A DNA stretch of 12,218 bases from an uncultured Oscillospiraceae bacterium (GCA_944387745.1 CALXGD010000031.1:1-12218), one strand, 5' to 3'; shown: positions 1 through 6,848, numbered from the stretch's first letter. The notes: a model not told the origin generated them from the sequence alone. Program-made: numbers and translations.

Positions 1-989
1 TTCTGGCCGTAGCTGGTGCGGTAGCGCATCCGGCCCAGGAGCTTCACCAGCTCCGGATGGAGGCCGTGGACGTTGGTCTCAAAGACGGCCCGCTCGCCCT
101 CGGCCTTGATGGTGGCGTCCACCTCCCGCTTGGCCTTCTCCACCATCTCCTCAATGCGGGCGGGGTGGATGCGGCCGTCCAGGATGAGCTTCTCCAGGGC
201 CAGCCGGGCGATTTCCCGGCGGACGGGGTCAAAACAGGAGACGGTGATGGCCTCCGGTGTGTCGTCGATGATCAGATCTACCCCGGTGAGGGTCTCCAGG
301 GTGCGGATGTTGCGGCCCTCCCGGCCGATGATGCGGCCCTTCATCTCGTCGTTGGGCAGGGGAACCACGGAGACGGTGGCCTCGGCCACATGGTCGGCGG
401 CGCAGCGCTGGATGGCCAGGGAGAGAATCTCCCGGGCCTTCGTGTCCGCCTCGTCCTTGAAGCGAGCCTCGATCTCCTTGATTTTCATGGCGGACTCGTG
501 GGTCACGTCGGCCTCCAGCTGGGAGAGCAGGTAGGCCTTGGCCTCCTCGGCGGTATAGCCGGAGATCTCCTCCAGCTTGGCTACCTGCTCCTGCTTCAGG
601 GCCTCTGCCTCAGCCTGGGTGGCCTCCAGCTTGGCCAGGCGGTTGGCCAGGTGCTCCTCCTTCCGCTCCATATTCTCGGTCTTGCGGTCCAGGTTTTCTT
701 CCTTCTGCTGCAGCCGGCGCTCCTGCTTCTGCAGGTCGGCCCGGCGCTCCTTTTCCTCCCGCTCGTACTCGTTGCGGGCCTTCAGGATCTCCTCCTTGGC
801 CTCTACCATAGCCTCGCGCTTCTTGTTTTCAGCGCTCTTATAGGCGTCGTTGACAATCTGCTTGGCCTGGTTGCGGGCGGAGCTCAGGTCCTCCTGGGCC
901 TGCTTCCGCTCCCGCTGCACGCCGAACACATATACAAGTCCCGCGCCGACCAGCAGTCCTATAACCGCTGCGATGATAATAAGCTCCAT
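1..989 (-). CDS. rny: RNase Y, N-terminal 329 residues (3' end outside window)
   Basis: Ribonuclease Y is the membrane-anchored endonuclease that starts mRNA decay in many Firmicutes. The translation shows the family layout: an N-terminal membrane helix (residues 2-22, [20 protein letters not shown]), a long charged coiled coil rich in E, K, Q and R (about 25-180), and a KH domain with the motif [10 protein letters not shown] at 218-227. The frame is open to the window edge just where the HD phosphohydrolase domain should begin. About 190 residues are therefore missing, compared with the roughly 520-residue Bacillus subtilis protein. I chose the ATG at 987-989 because it puts the membrane helix at the N-terminus. 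The only good ribosome site (GGAGG) lies about 15 bases upstream, which is unusually far. The gene has its own promoter and a long leader, and is separated from asp23 by a terminator. Identity is near certain; the exact start is likely. Confidence 0.96.
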   Translation of the reverse strand, partial: MELIIIAAVIGLLVGAGLVYVFGVQRERKQAQEDLSSARNQAKQIVNDAYKSAENKKREAMVEAKEEILKARNEYEREEKERRADLQKQERRLQQKEENLDRKTENMERKEEHLANRLAKLEATQAEAEALKQEQVAKLEEISGYTAEEAKAYLLSQLEADVTHESAMKIKEIEARFKDEADTKAREILSLAIQRCAADHVAEATVSVVPLPNDEMKGRIIGREGRNIRTLETLTGVDLIIDDTPEAITVSCFDPVRREIARLALEKLILDGRIHPARIEEMVEKAKREVDATIKAEGERAVFETNVHGLHPELVKLLGRMRYRTSYGQ

Positions 990-1206
990 AGTGGGATATA
1001 TACACCTCCAAAAAAATCAAATGAAAAGGGACGCCCCCGGTCCCGGCGCAGCTGAGGCCGCGCACAATATGGTTTTACGCCGGCGGCGGGGCACACCGCC
1101 GGGTCAGACAGCATAAAAGGAGCCGCAAGGCGCTCTGTGACGCAATGGCCCAGCAATCCCTGCGACAGCTGAAAAACATCCCCCAAGTTTTTCATTTTTC
1201 GTCCTA
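990..1206 (-). promoter_or_regulatory. Long 5' leader of rny with several hairpins
   Basis: Between the predicted transcription start (about 1206) and the rny ATG lie about 215 bases with no convincing gene. Reading the minus strand, three hairpins are visible. The first is a bulged GAGC/GCTC stem near 1117-1132. The second is a GC-rich CCGGCGG/CCGCCGG stem near 1080-1102. The third is a GGGAC/GTCCC stem (1028-1044) followed by TTTT and then a run of seven T that touches the GGAGG ribosome site. The segment CCGGCG at 1078-1083 could also pair with CGCCGG at 1043-1048, which would break the last hairpin. This resembles an attenuator, but the stems are short and no known RNA class was recognised. 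Confidence 0.4.
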
Positions 1207-1212
1207 ACATTT

Positions 1213-1241
1213 ATTTTAAAGGCAACCGGGGGCCATGTCAA
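1213..1241 (-). promoter_or_regulatory. Sigma-A promoter for rny
   Basis: On the minus strand there is a perfect -35 box TTGACA (1236-1241), a 17-base spacer, and the -10 box TAAAAT (1213-1218). Transcription should start near 1206. It lies downstream of the asp23 terminator and is the evident source of rny transcripts. Confidence 0.8.
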
Positions 1242-1305
1242 GATTTATTCACAATTCCGCGGCAGGGTTTCCTGGAATTTTTGGTGGATGCTGACGCGCG
1301 GTCCG

Positions 1306-1338
1306 AAAAAATAAAACAGACGCGGCCCTGGGGCCGCG
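1306..1338 (-). terminator. Intrinsic terminator after asp23
   Basis: The minus strand reads a GC stem CGCGGC/GCCGCG (within 1321-1338, loop CCCAGG), then TCTG, then TTTTATTTTTT (1306-1316). It lies 26 bases after the asp23 stop codon and separates that unit from rny. The four bases between stem and T run are slightly more than ideal. Confidence 0.75.
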
Positions 1339-1364
1339 CCTGCCTGTCTCTGTCTGTGCCGTTG

Positions 1365-1742
1365 TCAGGGCTGCGCCGAGGGGAGGGTGATCCCCCCCAC
1401 GTTGACGTTGACCGCGGCGATCTCCAGCCCGGTCATGGATTCCACTGCGTTTTTCACGCTGTCCTGGACCGCCCGGCCCACCTCGGGGATGGTGTGGCCG
1501 TAGGACATGAGGATGGACAGCTCCACCGTGACCTTTTCCTCCTCCATCTGGATGTGGATGCCCTTAGTCAGACTCTTTTTGCCCAACAGCTCGGCGATGT
1601 CGCTGCCCAGGTTGGCGGCCAGGCCGCTGACGCCGTCCACCTCCAGGGCCGCGGCTGCGGCAATGGCGGCCAGCACCTCTTCGGAAATATGGATGTTGCC
1701 CAGCTCGTCAGAGCGGGAGACATAGTCCTTGTTCTCACTCAC
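1365..1742 (-). CDS. Asp23/Gls24 family protein (YqhY-like)
   Basis: This 125-residue protein belongs to the Asp23/Gls24 family (DUF322). These are small cytoplasmic proteins linked to envelope stress, and in the YqhY branch to control of fatty-acid synthesis. Family signs are the opening GNIHISEEVLAAIAAAAALEVDGV (about residues 15-38), the central segment IHIQMEEEKVTVELSILMSYG and the late EVGRAVQDSVKNAVESMTGLEIAAVNVNV segment. The start is GTG at 1740-1742, preceded by AAGGAG at 11 bases. In B. subtilis yqhY lies just beyond spoIIIA with accBC in between. Here it directly follows spoIIIAH and no accBC genes are present. It has its own promoter and terminator, but read-through from spoIIIA is possible because no terminator is visible after spoIIIAH. 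The exact paralogue group is inferred from position. Confidence 0.93.
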   Translation of the reverse strand: MSENKDYVSRSDELGNIHISEEVLAAIAAAAALEVDGVSGLAANLGSDIAELLGKKSLTKGIHIQMEEEKVTVELSILMSYGHTIPEVGRAVQDSVKNAVESMTGLEIAAVNVNVGGITLPSAQP

Positions 1743-1844
1743 GGATGGTCACGCTCCTTCTTCTTGCTCTCCAGGATGCCCCAGCCGGAGCAGACGGTCC
1801 CCGCTCAGGGAGCGGCCGGGAGGCCTCCTGGAACTTCTGGGCTT

Positions 1845-1873
1845 ATTGTACCACGGCGGAGCGGATTTGACAA
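1845..1873 (-). promoter_or_regulatory. Sigma-A promoter for asp23
   Basis: On the minus strand: -35 TTGTCA (1868-1873), 17-base spacer, -10 TACAAT (1845-1850). It starts a leader of about 95 bases that contains a small hairpin CCGCTC-AGG-GAGCGG (1801-1815) with no T run after it. It would let asp23 be expressed in growing cells independently of the sporulation operon upstream. Confidence 0.75.
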
Positions 1874-1887
1874 CTGAAAACGGGAAT

Positions 1888-2505
1888 TTAGCCGGCGGGC
1901 TCCACGGCGATGATCTTAATCTGGTCGGCAGTGAAGCCAGCCGTCTGGTTCACCACGTCCACGATCCTGGCGGTGTCCGCGTCGGTAAGCCCGCCCTCCG
2001 GGGAGGCCACTGCCAGGCTGAGGGCGTTCTCCCCGATGAAGGCCACACAGTCGGCATACCCCTTGGCAATGACCAGATTTTCGATCTGAGCCTCCGTGAC
2101 GGTGTAGTCGGCCATGGTCTGGATGCTCTCGTTGGCCTCGTCCCTCAGAGTCTGGTCTGCCTCCGCGCCGGCGGCGGCGTCCTGGAGCAGTGCCAGGGCG
2201 CTGTCCCGGGACTGCTGGCGGTTGAGGCGGGCTGTGGCGAAGTAGTCGCTGCCGGTGACGGCGGTCTCCTGGTCAGAGGGCTCCTCCTGAGCGCTGTCAG
2301 GGGACGTCTCCGCTGGGGCTGCAGCCGTCCCGCCGTCCAGCAGCGGGTCCTCGCTGCCCACCATGGTGGACTCCCCCAGAGTCTTGCCCGCCTCCTGCTC
2401 GTAGCTCCAATTCAGATATACCGCCGCGCACACGAACAGGGCGATGGCCGCCACCACCGCGTTGCGCTTCCAGAGCTGTGAGAGTCCCTTGCCTTTCGTT
2501 TTCAT
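1888..2505 (-). CDS. spoIIIAH: Stage III sporulation protein AH
   Basis: SpoIIIAH is the mother-cell membrane protein whose extracellular ring-building domain meets forespore SpoIIQ (or its equivalent) to form the channel between the two cells. The 205-residue product has a short basic cytoplasmic N-terminus, one membrane helix (about 14-32), an acidic low-complexity linker rich in A, P, D and E (about 40-90), and a C-terminal mixed alpha/beta domain (about 95-205) like the YscJ/FliF-type ring modules. Length is close to the B. subtilis protein (218). Of two in-frame ATGs three codons apart I chose the second (2503-2505), because GGAGG then lies 10 bases upstream; for the first ATG (2514) it would lie almost adjacent. 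It is last in the operon, 79 bases after spoIIIAG. Confidence 0.93.
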   Translation of the reverse strand: MKTKGKGLSQLWKRNAVVAAIALFVCAAVYLNWSYEQEAGKTLGESTMVGSEDPLLDGGTAAAPAETSPDSAQEEPSDQETAVTGSDYFATARLNRQQSRDSALALLQDAAAGAEADQTLRDEANESIQTMADYTVTEAQIENLVIAKGYADCVAFIGENALSLAVASPEGGLTDADTARIVDVVNQTAGFTADQIKIIAVEPAG

Positions 2506-2537
2506 GGTTTCCATTCCTCCCTGAAAATAATTGATGG

Positions 2538-2556
2538 GGGCGCACCCTGTGCGCCC
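2538..2556 (-). other. Strong hairpin between spoIIIAG and spoIIIAH
   Basis: The 79-base gap holds a perfect 8-base stem GGGCGCAC/GTGCGCCC with a 3-base loop. On the transcript it is followed by an AU-rich stretch (CCATCAATTATTTTC) and then the GGAGG of spoIIIAH. There is no clean U run, so it looks more like a partial terminator, a processing site or an RNA stabiliser than a full stop. It sits in the longest gap of an otherwise tightly packed operon. Confidence 0.6.
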
Positions 2557-2584
2557 GCAGAACACGAGGCCGCAGCTGTTTTCT

Positions 2585-3097
2585 CTACCCGCTGGGACAC
2601 ACAGAGATCTTGTCGCTGCCCAGGCCGGTGAGGGCGGACACCGCTCCGATGAGCTCCAGGCGCACCTCCGGGTCGTCACCGCCGGGGCAGACCACCAGGG
2701 CCCCCAGGAATTGAGGTGCCATGGTCTGGAGAGGGACCACCTCCTGACTGCCGGAGCCCCGGCCCAGGGTGACGGTGGAGGAGCTGGAGTCGCCGTCCGC
2801 CCCCCGCTGAGTATCCTGGGCCAGGATCTGCCGGCTGCCGCTCTTTAGAGACAGCGCCACCCGCACCTCCCCCGCTCCCCGGATCTGGGACAGGGTGTCG
2901 GCCAGCTTCTCCTCAAACTCCTCCAAGGGAAAGACCTCCAGGGCGGTTTCCGACAGGGGAGAGGGAGACGCCTCCTCCCCGCCCGAGGGCAGCAGAAGGA
3001 GTAGAGTCCCCGCCGCCAGGACCAGAAATGCGAATTGGTATCGGCGAAACAGCCGGCGGGCGGCGGCGAGGACCTCTCGGACTCCGGATGACTTCAT
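2585..3097 (-). CDS. spoIIIAG: Stage III sporulation protein AG
   Basis: SpoIIIAG forms a large oligomeric ring in the intermembrane space and is a main part of the SpoIIIA-SpoIIQ channel. The 170-residue product has a basic cytoplasmic tail, one membrane helix (about 22-38), and a soluble part. The soluble part opens with EEFEEKLADTLSQIRGAGEVRVALSLKSG and ends with a second strand-helix half, APQFLGALVVCPGGDDPEVRLELIGAVSALTG. A Ser-rich insertion (DGDSSSSTVTLG) lies between the two halves, as in other SpoIIIAG proteins. It is shorter than the B. subtilis protein (229). The start ATG at 3095-3097 has AGGAGG seven bases upstream and overlaps the spoIIIAF stop as ATGA. The longer open frame upstream is a shadow of spoIIIAF. 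Confidence 0.93.
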   Translation of the reverse strand: MKSSGVREVLAAARRLFRRYQFAFLVLAAGTLLLLLPSGGEEASPSPLSETALEVFPLEEFEEKLADTLSQIRGAGEVRVALSLKSGSRQILAQDTQRGADGDSSSSTVTLGRGSGSQEVVPLQTMAPQFLGALVVCPGGDDPEVRLELIGAVSALTGLGSDKISVCPSG

Positions 3098-3600
3098 GGT
3101 GACACCTCCTGTGTCTGCGGGCCCTGGATGGACAGGCGATCCCGGGGGATGGCCAGCTCCTCCTCCAGGGCGGCGGCCAGGGCCTCCTGCTGGGCGGGGG
3201 TGAGCTCCCCCTGTATCTGAGCCTCGTAGGGGAGGAACACCCCCGCCTCCTCCTGCCGGCAGGCGACCTGGGCGGTGCAGGAGGCCCCCAGCTGGGCCGC
3301 CTTGTCCACAATATATGCGGCCAGGGACTGCTCTATGATGGATTTCATGGATTGGTCCCGCTGCTCCTCCAGGGACTGGAGCTGGACGGTGTGGGCTGTC
3401 TGCCAGTCCCGGAGCCACTGGGCCGGGTCGGGGATCTCCAGCCGGACCAGAGGGCGGAGAATGGCGGCCAGCATGACCAGACCGCAGGCCAGCCGCCCCA
3501 CCTGCCGCACCGCCCCCTGGGGCATCAGCGTTTCAGCCAGGGCGCACAGGATGGCGGCGGCGGTCACCCCTGTGAGCCAGAGGCGCAGACCCTCCATCAT
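3094..3600 (-). CDS. spoIIIAF: Stage III sporulation protein AF
   Basis: A 168-residue membrane protein of the SpoIIIA complex. Two hydrophobic helices lie near the N-terminus (about 8-27 and 33-51), followed by a soluble C-terminal domain (about 60-168), which in the family has a ring-building fold like that of AG and AH. The sequence around LMPQGAVRQVGRLACGLVMLAAILRPL is typical of the family. The start ATG at 3598-3600 overlaps the spoIIIAE stop as ATGA; a second ATG follows at once (3597). No good ribosome site is visible, so translation probably depends on coupling to spoIIIAE. B. subtilis SpoIIIAF is 206 residues. Confidence 0.9.
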   Translation of the reverse strand: MMEGLRLWLTGVTAAAILCALAETLMPQGAVRQVGRLACGLVMLAAILRPLVRLEIPDPAQWLRDWQTAHTVQLQSLEEQRDQSMKSIIEQSLAAYIVDKAAQLGASCTAQVACRQEEAGVFLPYEAQIQGELTPAQQEALAAALEEELAIPRDRLSIQGPQTQEVSP

Positions 3601-4667
3601 CCCGCTGTCACCGCCGACACCGCGGACACAATGCTGAACAGGAGGATGAGGGCGCAGCTGCCCGTCATGCCCAGAATGAGGCCGAAGGCCCCGCCGATGC
3701 GGTCCAGCAGCTGACACAGTCCGCTGCTGGCTACAGTTCCCGTCAATGCTGCCGCCCCCTTATAGGTGAGATATTGAATCGCCAGCTGGAGGAAAGGGGT
3801 GAAGCAGATGGCCAGCACCGCCAATGTCCCTGCCAGCCCCACTGTCCCCCGGAGGACGCCGGCCCCGGCCAGGACCGTCTCCGCCGCGTCTGAGAGAATG
3901 CCCCCTACCACGGGCACCGCCCGGGAGATGGCCATTTTCGCCGCCTTGACTGCCGCGGCGTCAGCGGAGCCGGCGATGGCTCCGCTGGCAGTTAAGTACC
4001 CCACAAAGAGCAGCAACCCCGTGGTGAGGAAAAAGACGATGGCCCCCTTGATGAGATCGGCCAGCTTTTTCAGCCCCTCATTGCCCAGGGCGGCGTGGGC
4101 GCAGCAGGCCGCTGTATAGGCGTAGAGGAGGGGGACCAGCAGCCGGTCAATGGCGGAGATCAGCAGGTCGGAGAAGAGCACCGTGACCCCCTGACGTACC
4201 GCCGCCCCAGTGACTCCCCCCGTGGCGGCAGTGAGGGCGGCCATGGCGGGGAGCAGCAGCTGGGCGAAATCGTCCATGCGCCCAATGGTCTCCCGTCCCA
4301 GGCCGACCATGGCGGTCATGTCGCTGACGGTGAGGGCGGTGACCGCCAGAGCTCCGGCCACCTCCGCCGCCTTGAGGCCGTCCCCCTTGACGCCCAGACC
4401 GGCACTCTCGGCCAGGCCGCACAGCAGTACCACCGCCAGCAGCTTAAGTCCCGTTTGAAGGCTGCGGCGGACCAGCAGATCCAGCTGGTCCAGGCCGGCC
4501 TCTAGGATGTCCCGGAGGCCCTGGTCCAGGTCCTGGGTCTCTGTTACCCCCCAGCGCTCCGCCTCCTGGAGGAGGGCCTCCGCCTGGGGAAAGGAGAGCT
4601 CCGCCCCCAGGGCGGGCAGAGCTGCCAGAGGGAGCAGCAGGAGAAGGGCGCACAGCATCCGCCTCAT
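3597..4667 (-). CDS. spoIIIAE: Stage III sporulation protein AE
   Basis: The largest membrane component of the SpoIIIA channel, 356 residues here (399 in B. subtilis). It has a signal-peptide-like N-terminus (residues 1-22, MRRMLCALLLLLPLAALPALGA), a short extracellular stretch, then about seven hydrophobic helices through to the C-terminus. Family-typical segments include LPAMAALTAATGGVTGAA, GLLLFVGYLTASGAIAGSADAAAVKAAK, and SRAVPVVGGILSDAAETVLAGAG. The start ATG at 4665-4667 has AGGAG eight bases upstream and overlaps the spoIIIAD stop as ATGA; a second ATG at 4658 is less well placed. The 3' end overlaps spoIIIAF by four bases. Confidence 0.96.
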   Translation of the reverse strand: MRRMLCALLLLLPLAALPALGAELSFPQAEALLQEAERWGVTETQDLDQGLRDILEAGLDQLDLLVRRSLQTGLKLLAVVLLCGLAESAGLGVKGDGLKAAEVAGALAVTALTVSDMTAMVGLGRETIGRMDDFAQLLLPAMAALTAATGGVTGAAVRQGVTVLFSDLLISAIDRLLVPLLYAYTAACCAHAALGNEGLKKLADLIKGAIVFFLTTGLLLFVGYLTASGAIAGSADAAAVKAAKMAISRAVPVVGGILSDAAETVLAGAGVLRGTVGLAGTLAVLAICFTPFLQLAIQYLTYKGAAALTGTVASSGLCQLLDRIGGAFGLILGMTGSCALILLFSIVSAVSAVTAG

Positions 4668-5056
4668 ACCAGCATCTCCTCTATTAGCTCCATTACGCCC
4701 CGCACCAGGGGGAGGGCCGCAGCCAGGGCCAGGACGGTGCCGGCGGTCTCCACCGCGGCGGCCAGACCACCCTCCCCCGCGGCGCGGCAGAGCTCCGAGG
4801 TGAGCTTGGTCAATATAGACAGCACCACTGTCTTAAAAACCGGCTCCACCACGCTCTGGTCCAACCCGGCCAGCTGGGACAGCTCCTTCATCAGCGAGAC
4901 CACTCCCTCCAGGCTGCCCATAAGGCTGAACAGGATCCAGGCCCCCGCCGCCAGCACCAGAGTCAGGGCGACCTCCGGCGCACCCCGGCGGACCACAGAT
5001 GCGCACAGGGCGGCGGCCACCGCCGCTGCCGCCACCTTTACCATGAGCTCTGTCAT
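4664..5056 (-). CDS. spoIIIAD: Stage III sporulation protein AD
   Basis: A 130-residue polytopic membrane protein of the SpoIIIA complex, nearly the same length as in B. subtilis (133). Hydrophobic helices lie at about 5-22, 27-46, 65-85 and 100-120. The central segment SLMKELSQLAGLDQSVVEPVFKTVVLSILTKLTSELCRAAGEGGLA matches the family pattern. The ATG at 5054-5056 overlaps the spoIIIAC stop as ATGA and has no clear ribosome site of its own, so coupling is likely. It is similar in fold to SpoIIIAC and probably pairs with it in the membrane. Confidence 0.93.
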   Translation of the reverse strand: MTELMVKVAAAAVAAALCASVVRRGAPEVALTLVLAAGAWILFSLMGSLEGVVSLMKELSQLAGLDQSVVEPVFKTVVLSILTKLTSELCRAAGEGGLAAAVETAGTVLALAAALPLVRGVMELIEEMLV

Positions 5057-5247
5057 AGCTGAAACAGGGTCTTGACCAGGTCGAACAGGTCGGCAATCTC
5101 CTGGACCACCATCATCAGCACCACTACCAGCCCTGCAAGAGTGGTCATCATGGCCTGTTCGTCCCGCCCCGCCCGGCTGAGCACCTGGTTGAGCACGGCC
5201 ACCAGGATGCCAATGGCCGCGATGCGGAAAATCAGGTCTACCTCCAC
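5053..5247 (-). CDS. spoIIIAC: Stage III sporulation protein AC
   Basis: A 64-residue membrane protein with two helices (about 4-22 and 33-55), matching the small size of the family. The start MEVDLIFRIAAIGILVAVLNQVL and the segment GRDEQAMMTTLAGLVVVLMMV are diagnostic. The start is GTG at 5245-5247, with GAGGG eight bases upstream. A TTG two codons earlier would be too close to that site. It begins 41 bases after the spoIIIAB stop, and that gap holds a possible 9-codon upstream frame. It overlaps spoIIIAD by four bases. Confidence 0.93.
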   Translation of the reverse strand: MEVDLIFRIAAIGILVAVLNQVLSRAGRDEQAMMTTLAGLVVVLMMVVQEIADLFDLVKTLFQL

Positions 5248-5249
5248 TG

Positions 5250-5279
5250 TCAATTCCCTCTTTCGTGTGCAGTCTCCAT
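5250..5279 (-). promoter_or_regulatory. Possible 9-codon upstream ORF before spoIIIAC
   Basis: In the spoIIIAB-spoIIIAC gap an ATG at 5277-5279 is preceded by GAGGGG with about five bases between. It opens a frame coding METAHERGN that stops at 5250-5252, two bases before the spoIIIAC GTG. The geometry would suit translational coupling, but so short a frame can arise by chance. Confidence 0.25.
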
Positions 5280-5288
5280 TGTAGCCCC

Positions 5289-5798
5289 TCAAAGGAGCAA
5301 AATAATGAGAAATCCGCCGCCGGTCAGCCCCAGGGCCTGGTAGACCCGGCCCATGCGCAGCCGCTCCTCCTCGGCACGGCTCCGGACCTGGTCCAGGGCG
5401 GAGCAGGCCCGGACGACAGCCTCCCGCTGTCCCTCCGCGTCGTACCGGCCCAGCACCTCGCCCAGGGGCAGGAGGGCCGCCAGGCCGGAGGCCGGTACTC
5501 CCTCCAACTGACGGACCAGGCGGTTCCAGGCCTGGGAAAAGGGCTCCTGGTCCAGCTGGCCGCAGGCCTGGGCACACCGGGCGAAGAGGGTGCGGGCTGG
5601 CTCCTCCGTCCGCTGGGACAGCTGTGAGAAGGCCTGGGGGAGGGGGTCGCCTCTGGCCCACAGCTCCTGACGAAGCAGCGCTAGCCCCTCGGCCAGGGCG
5701 TCCAGCCGCCGCACCCGTCCGGACAGCTCCGCTGCCGCCCGCAGCCCCAGCCAGGCGGCGGCGAAGGCGATGAGCACCGCCCCCAGAAGCCGGATCAT
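5289..5798 (-). CDS. spoIIIAB: Stage III sporulation protein AB
   Basis: A 169-residue protein with a membrane helix at the N-terminus (about 3-24), a long helical soluble middle, and a hydrophobic C-terminal tail (about 154-169, ALGLTGGGFLIILLL). This is the standard SpoIIIAB layout (171 in B. subtilis); its fold resembles the type II secretion F-protein. Motifs such as LAEGLALLRQELWARGDPLPQAFSQLSQR and ERLRMGRVYQALGLTGG fit the family. The ATG at 5796-5798 has GGAGG seven bases upstream and overlaps the spoIIIAA stop as ATGA. It probably works beside the SpoIIIAA ATPase at the membrane. Confidence 0.94.
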   Translation of the reverse strand: MIRLLGAVLIAFAAAWLGLRAAAELSGRVRRLDALAEGLALLRQELWARGDPLPQAFSQLSQRTEEPARTLFARCAQACGQLDQEPFSQAWNRLVRQLEGVPASGLAALLPLGEVLGRYDAEGQREAVVRACSALDQVRSRAEEERLRMGRVYQALGLTGGGFLIILLL

Positions 5799-6712
5799 GG
5801 CAGCACCTCCGTCTCATAGTGGCGGACCCCGCCCTGAACCTGGATGAGCACCAGGCGGCGGAAGATGCCGACGGAGAGAAGCTCCCGGTACAGGGGCCTG
5901 CGGACCAGATCCTCCCGATCCCGGCCGTGGGCAGTGGCCAGCAGGGAGACGCCGCAGCCGGCGGCCGACTCCAGGGCCCGGATGTCCTCTGGGGCGGTGA
6001 TCTCGTCCGCCGCCAGGAGCTGGGGGTTCATGGCCCGCAGCAGGAGCATGAGGGCCTGGGCCTTGGGGCAGCCCTCCACTACGTCGGTGTGCTGTCCCAC
6101 GTCCAGCTGGGGACAGCCGCCCCACAGGGCGGCCACCTCCCCCCGCTCGTCGGCTACGCCCACCCGCTGGGGAGCGAAGTGGACCCCATCGGAGGCCATG
6201 CGGATCAGATCCCGGAGCAGGGTGGTTTTTCCCGCTCCGGGGGGAGCCAGGATGAGGGTGCTCTCCAGCAGCCCTCCGGCCCCGGCCAGCCTGTCCCACA
6301 CCGCCTCCGCCGCCCCGATCTCCTGCCGGGCGATGCGCACCGCACCAGAGGACAGCTGACGCAGGGTGTGGATCTCCCCCTCCCGCATCAGGGCAGTGCC
6401 GCACAGTCCCACCCGGTGCCCCCCCTCGACGGTGAGATAGCCTCTGCGAAGCTGGTCCAGCACCGTGTGGAGGGATGCCCGGCTAGCCAGCTCCAGCAGC
6501 TGCTCTAGCTCCCTCTGGGTGACCTTGTTCCGGCCAAGGGGCCGCTCCCCCTCTGGAAGGAGGACGGTGAGGGGCTGTCCACACCGCAGGCGCAGCTCCT
6601 CTGCCCTCTCCCGCTCCTGGAGCGGGAGAGACAGGGCCGCCTGCCGCAGGGGGAGGGGCAGCACCTGGGCTGCCTGTTCATATGCTGTGATCGGTTTCTG
6701 TTCCAATGTCAA
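5795..6712 (-). CDS. spoIIIAA: Stage III sporulation protein AA, secretion-type ATPase
   Basis: The cytoplasmic ATPase of the SpoIIIA channel, related to type II and type IV secretion ATPases. The 305-residue product (307 in B. subtilis) shows a Walker A loop APPGAGKTT at 156-164, an Asp-Glu-Arg segment (VADERGEVAA, about 186-195), a Walker B with catalytic Glu LLAADE at 232-237, and TAHG at 260-263. The N-terminal part carries the family segment YLTVEGGHRVGLCG (92-105). There is no ATG near the 5' end. I chose TTG at 6710-6712, directly after an in-frame stop, with AAAGG seven bases upstream; TTG at 6706 or GTG at 6664 are alternatives. It is the first gene of the operon, 19 bases from a sigma-E-like promoter. 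Identity is firm, the start is not. Confidence 0.95.
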   Translation of the reverse strand: MTLEQKPITAYEQAAQVLPLPLRQAALSLPLQERERAEELRLRCGQPLTVLLPEGERPLGRNKVTQRELEQLLELASRASLHTVLDQLRRGYLTVEGGHRVGLCGTALMREGEIHTLRQLSSGAVRIARQEIGAAEAVWDRLAGAGGLLESTLILAPPGAGKTTLLRDLIRMASDGVHFAPQRVGVADERGEVAALWGGCPQLDVGQHTDVVEGCPKAQALMLLLRAMNPQLLAADEITAPEDIRALESAAGCGVSLLATAHGRDREDLVRRPLYRELLSVGIFRRLVLIQVQGGVRHYETEVLP

Positions 6713-6730
6713 TCACCGGCCTTTGCCACC

Positions 6731-6759
6731 ATCCTATGTGGACAGGCCGGGGGGTATGC
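6731..6759 (-). promoter_or_regulatory. Candidate sigma-E promoter for the spoIIIA operon
   Basis: On the minus strand GGCATA (6755-6760) is followed after 16 bases by CATAGGAT (6731-6738). This fits the mother-cell sigma-E pattern (-35 with a central ATA, -10 CATAnnAT). B. subtilis spoIIIA is known to be driven by sigma-E. The leader would be only about 12 bases if the TTG start at 6712 is right. Matched by eye, with no scoring. Confidence 0.55.
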
Positions 6760-6782
6760 CTAAATTTTTGGGCTGGGAGGAC

Positions 6783-6813
6783 GCGCGGAAAATGCTGTGA
6801 TATTTTTCGCGCA
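6783..6813 (+). repeat. Third copy of the operator arm, within its own imperfect dyad
   Basis: TGTGATATTTTTCGCGCA (6796-6813) matches the right-arm consensus of the palindrome at 6838-6878 at 16 of 18 positions. It begins exactly 42 bases (about four helical turns) before the left arm. It also overlaps an inverted repeat, GCGCGGAAAAT (6783-6793) against ATTTTTCGCGC (6802-6812), with one mismatch. It lies upstream of the -35 box of the plus-strand promoter. Confidence 0.6.
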
Positions 6814-6819
6814 AAATCC

Positions 6820-6848
6820 TTGACAGGAGGGGAGCAATGTGATATATT
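6820..6848 (+). promoter_or_regulatory. Strong sigma-A promoter for the DUF3796/XRE module
   Basis: Perfect -35 TTGACA (6820-6825), 17-base spacer, -10 TATATT (6843-6848). The -10 lies inside the left arm of the palindrome (6838-6855) and the expected start (about 6855) lies at its centre, so a bound protein would block the polymerase. Confidence 0.85.

Noticed and set aside
57..1055. A 332-codon plus-strand open frame antisense to rny
   Set aside because: Its translation is a Leu/Gly-rich shadow of the coiled coil of RNase Y. The minus-strand frame shows clear KH and membrane motifs.
959..1210. An 83-codon minus-strand frame filling the rny leader
   Set aside because: It runs past the rny start, shows no recognisable family, and has no good ribosome site. 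The region is better read as a leader.
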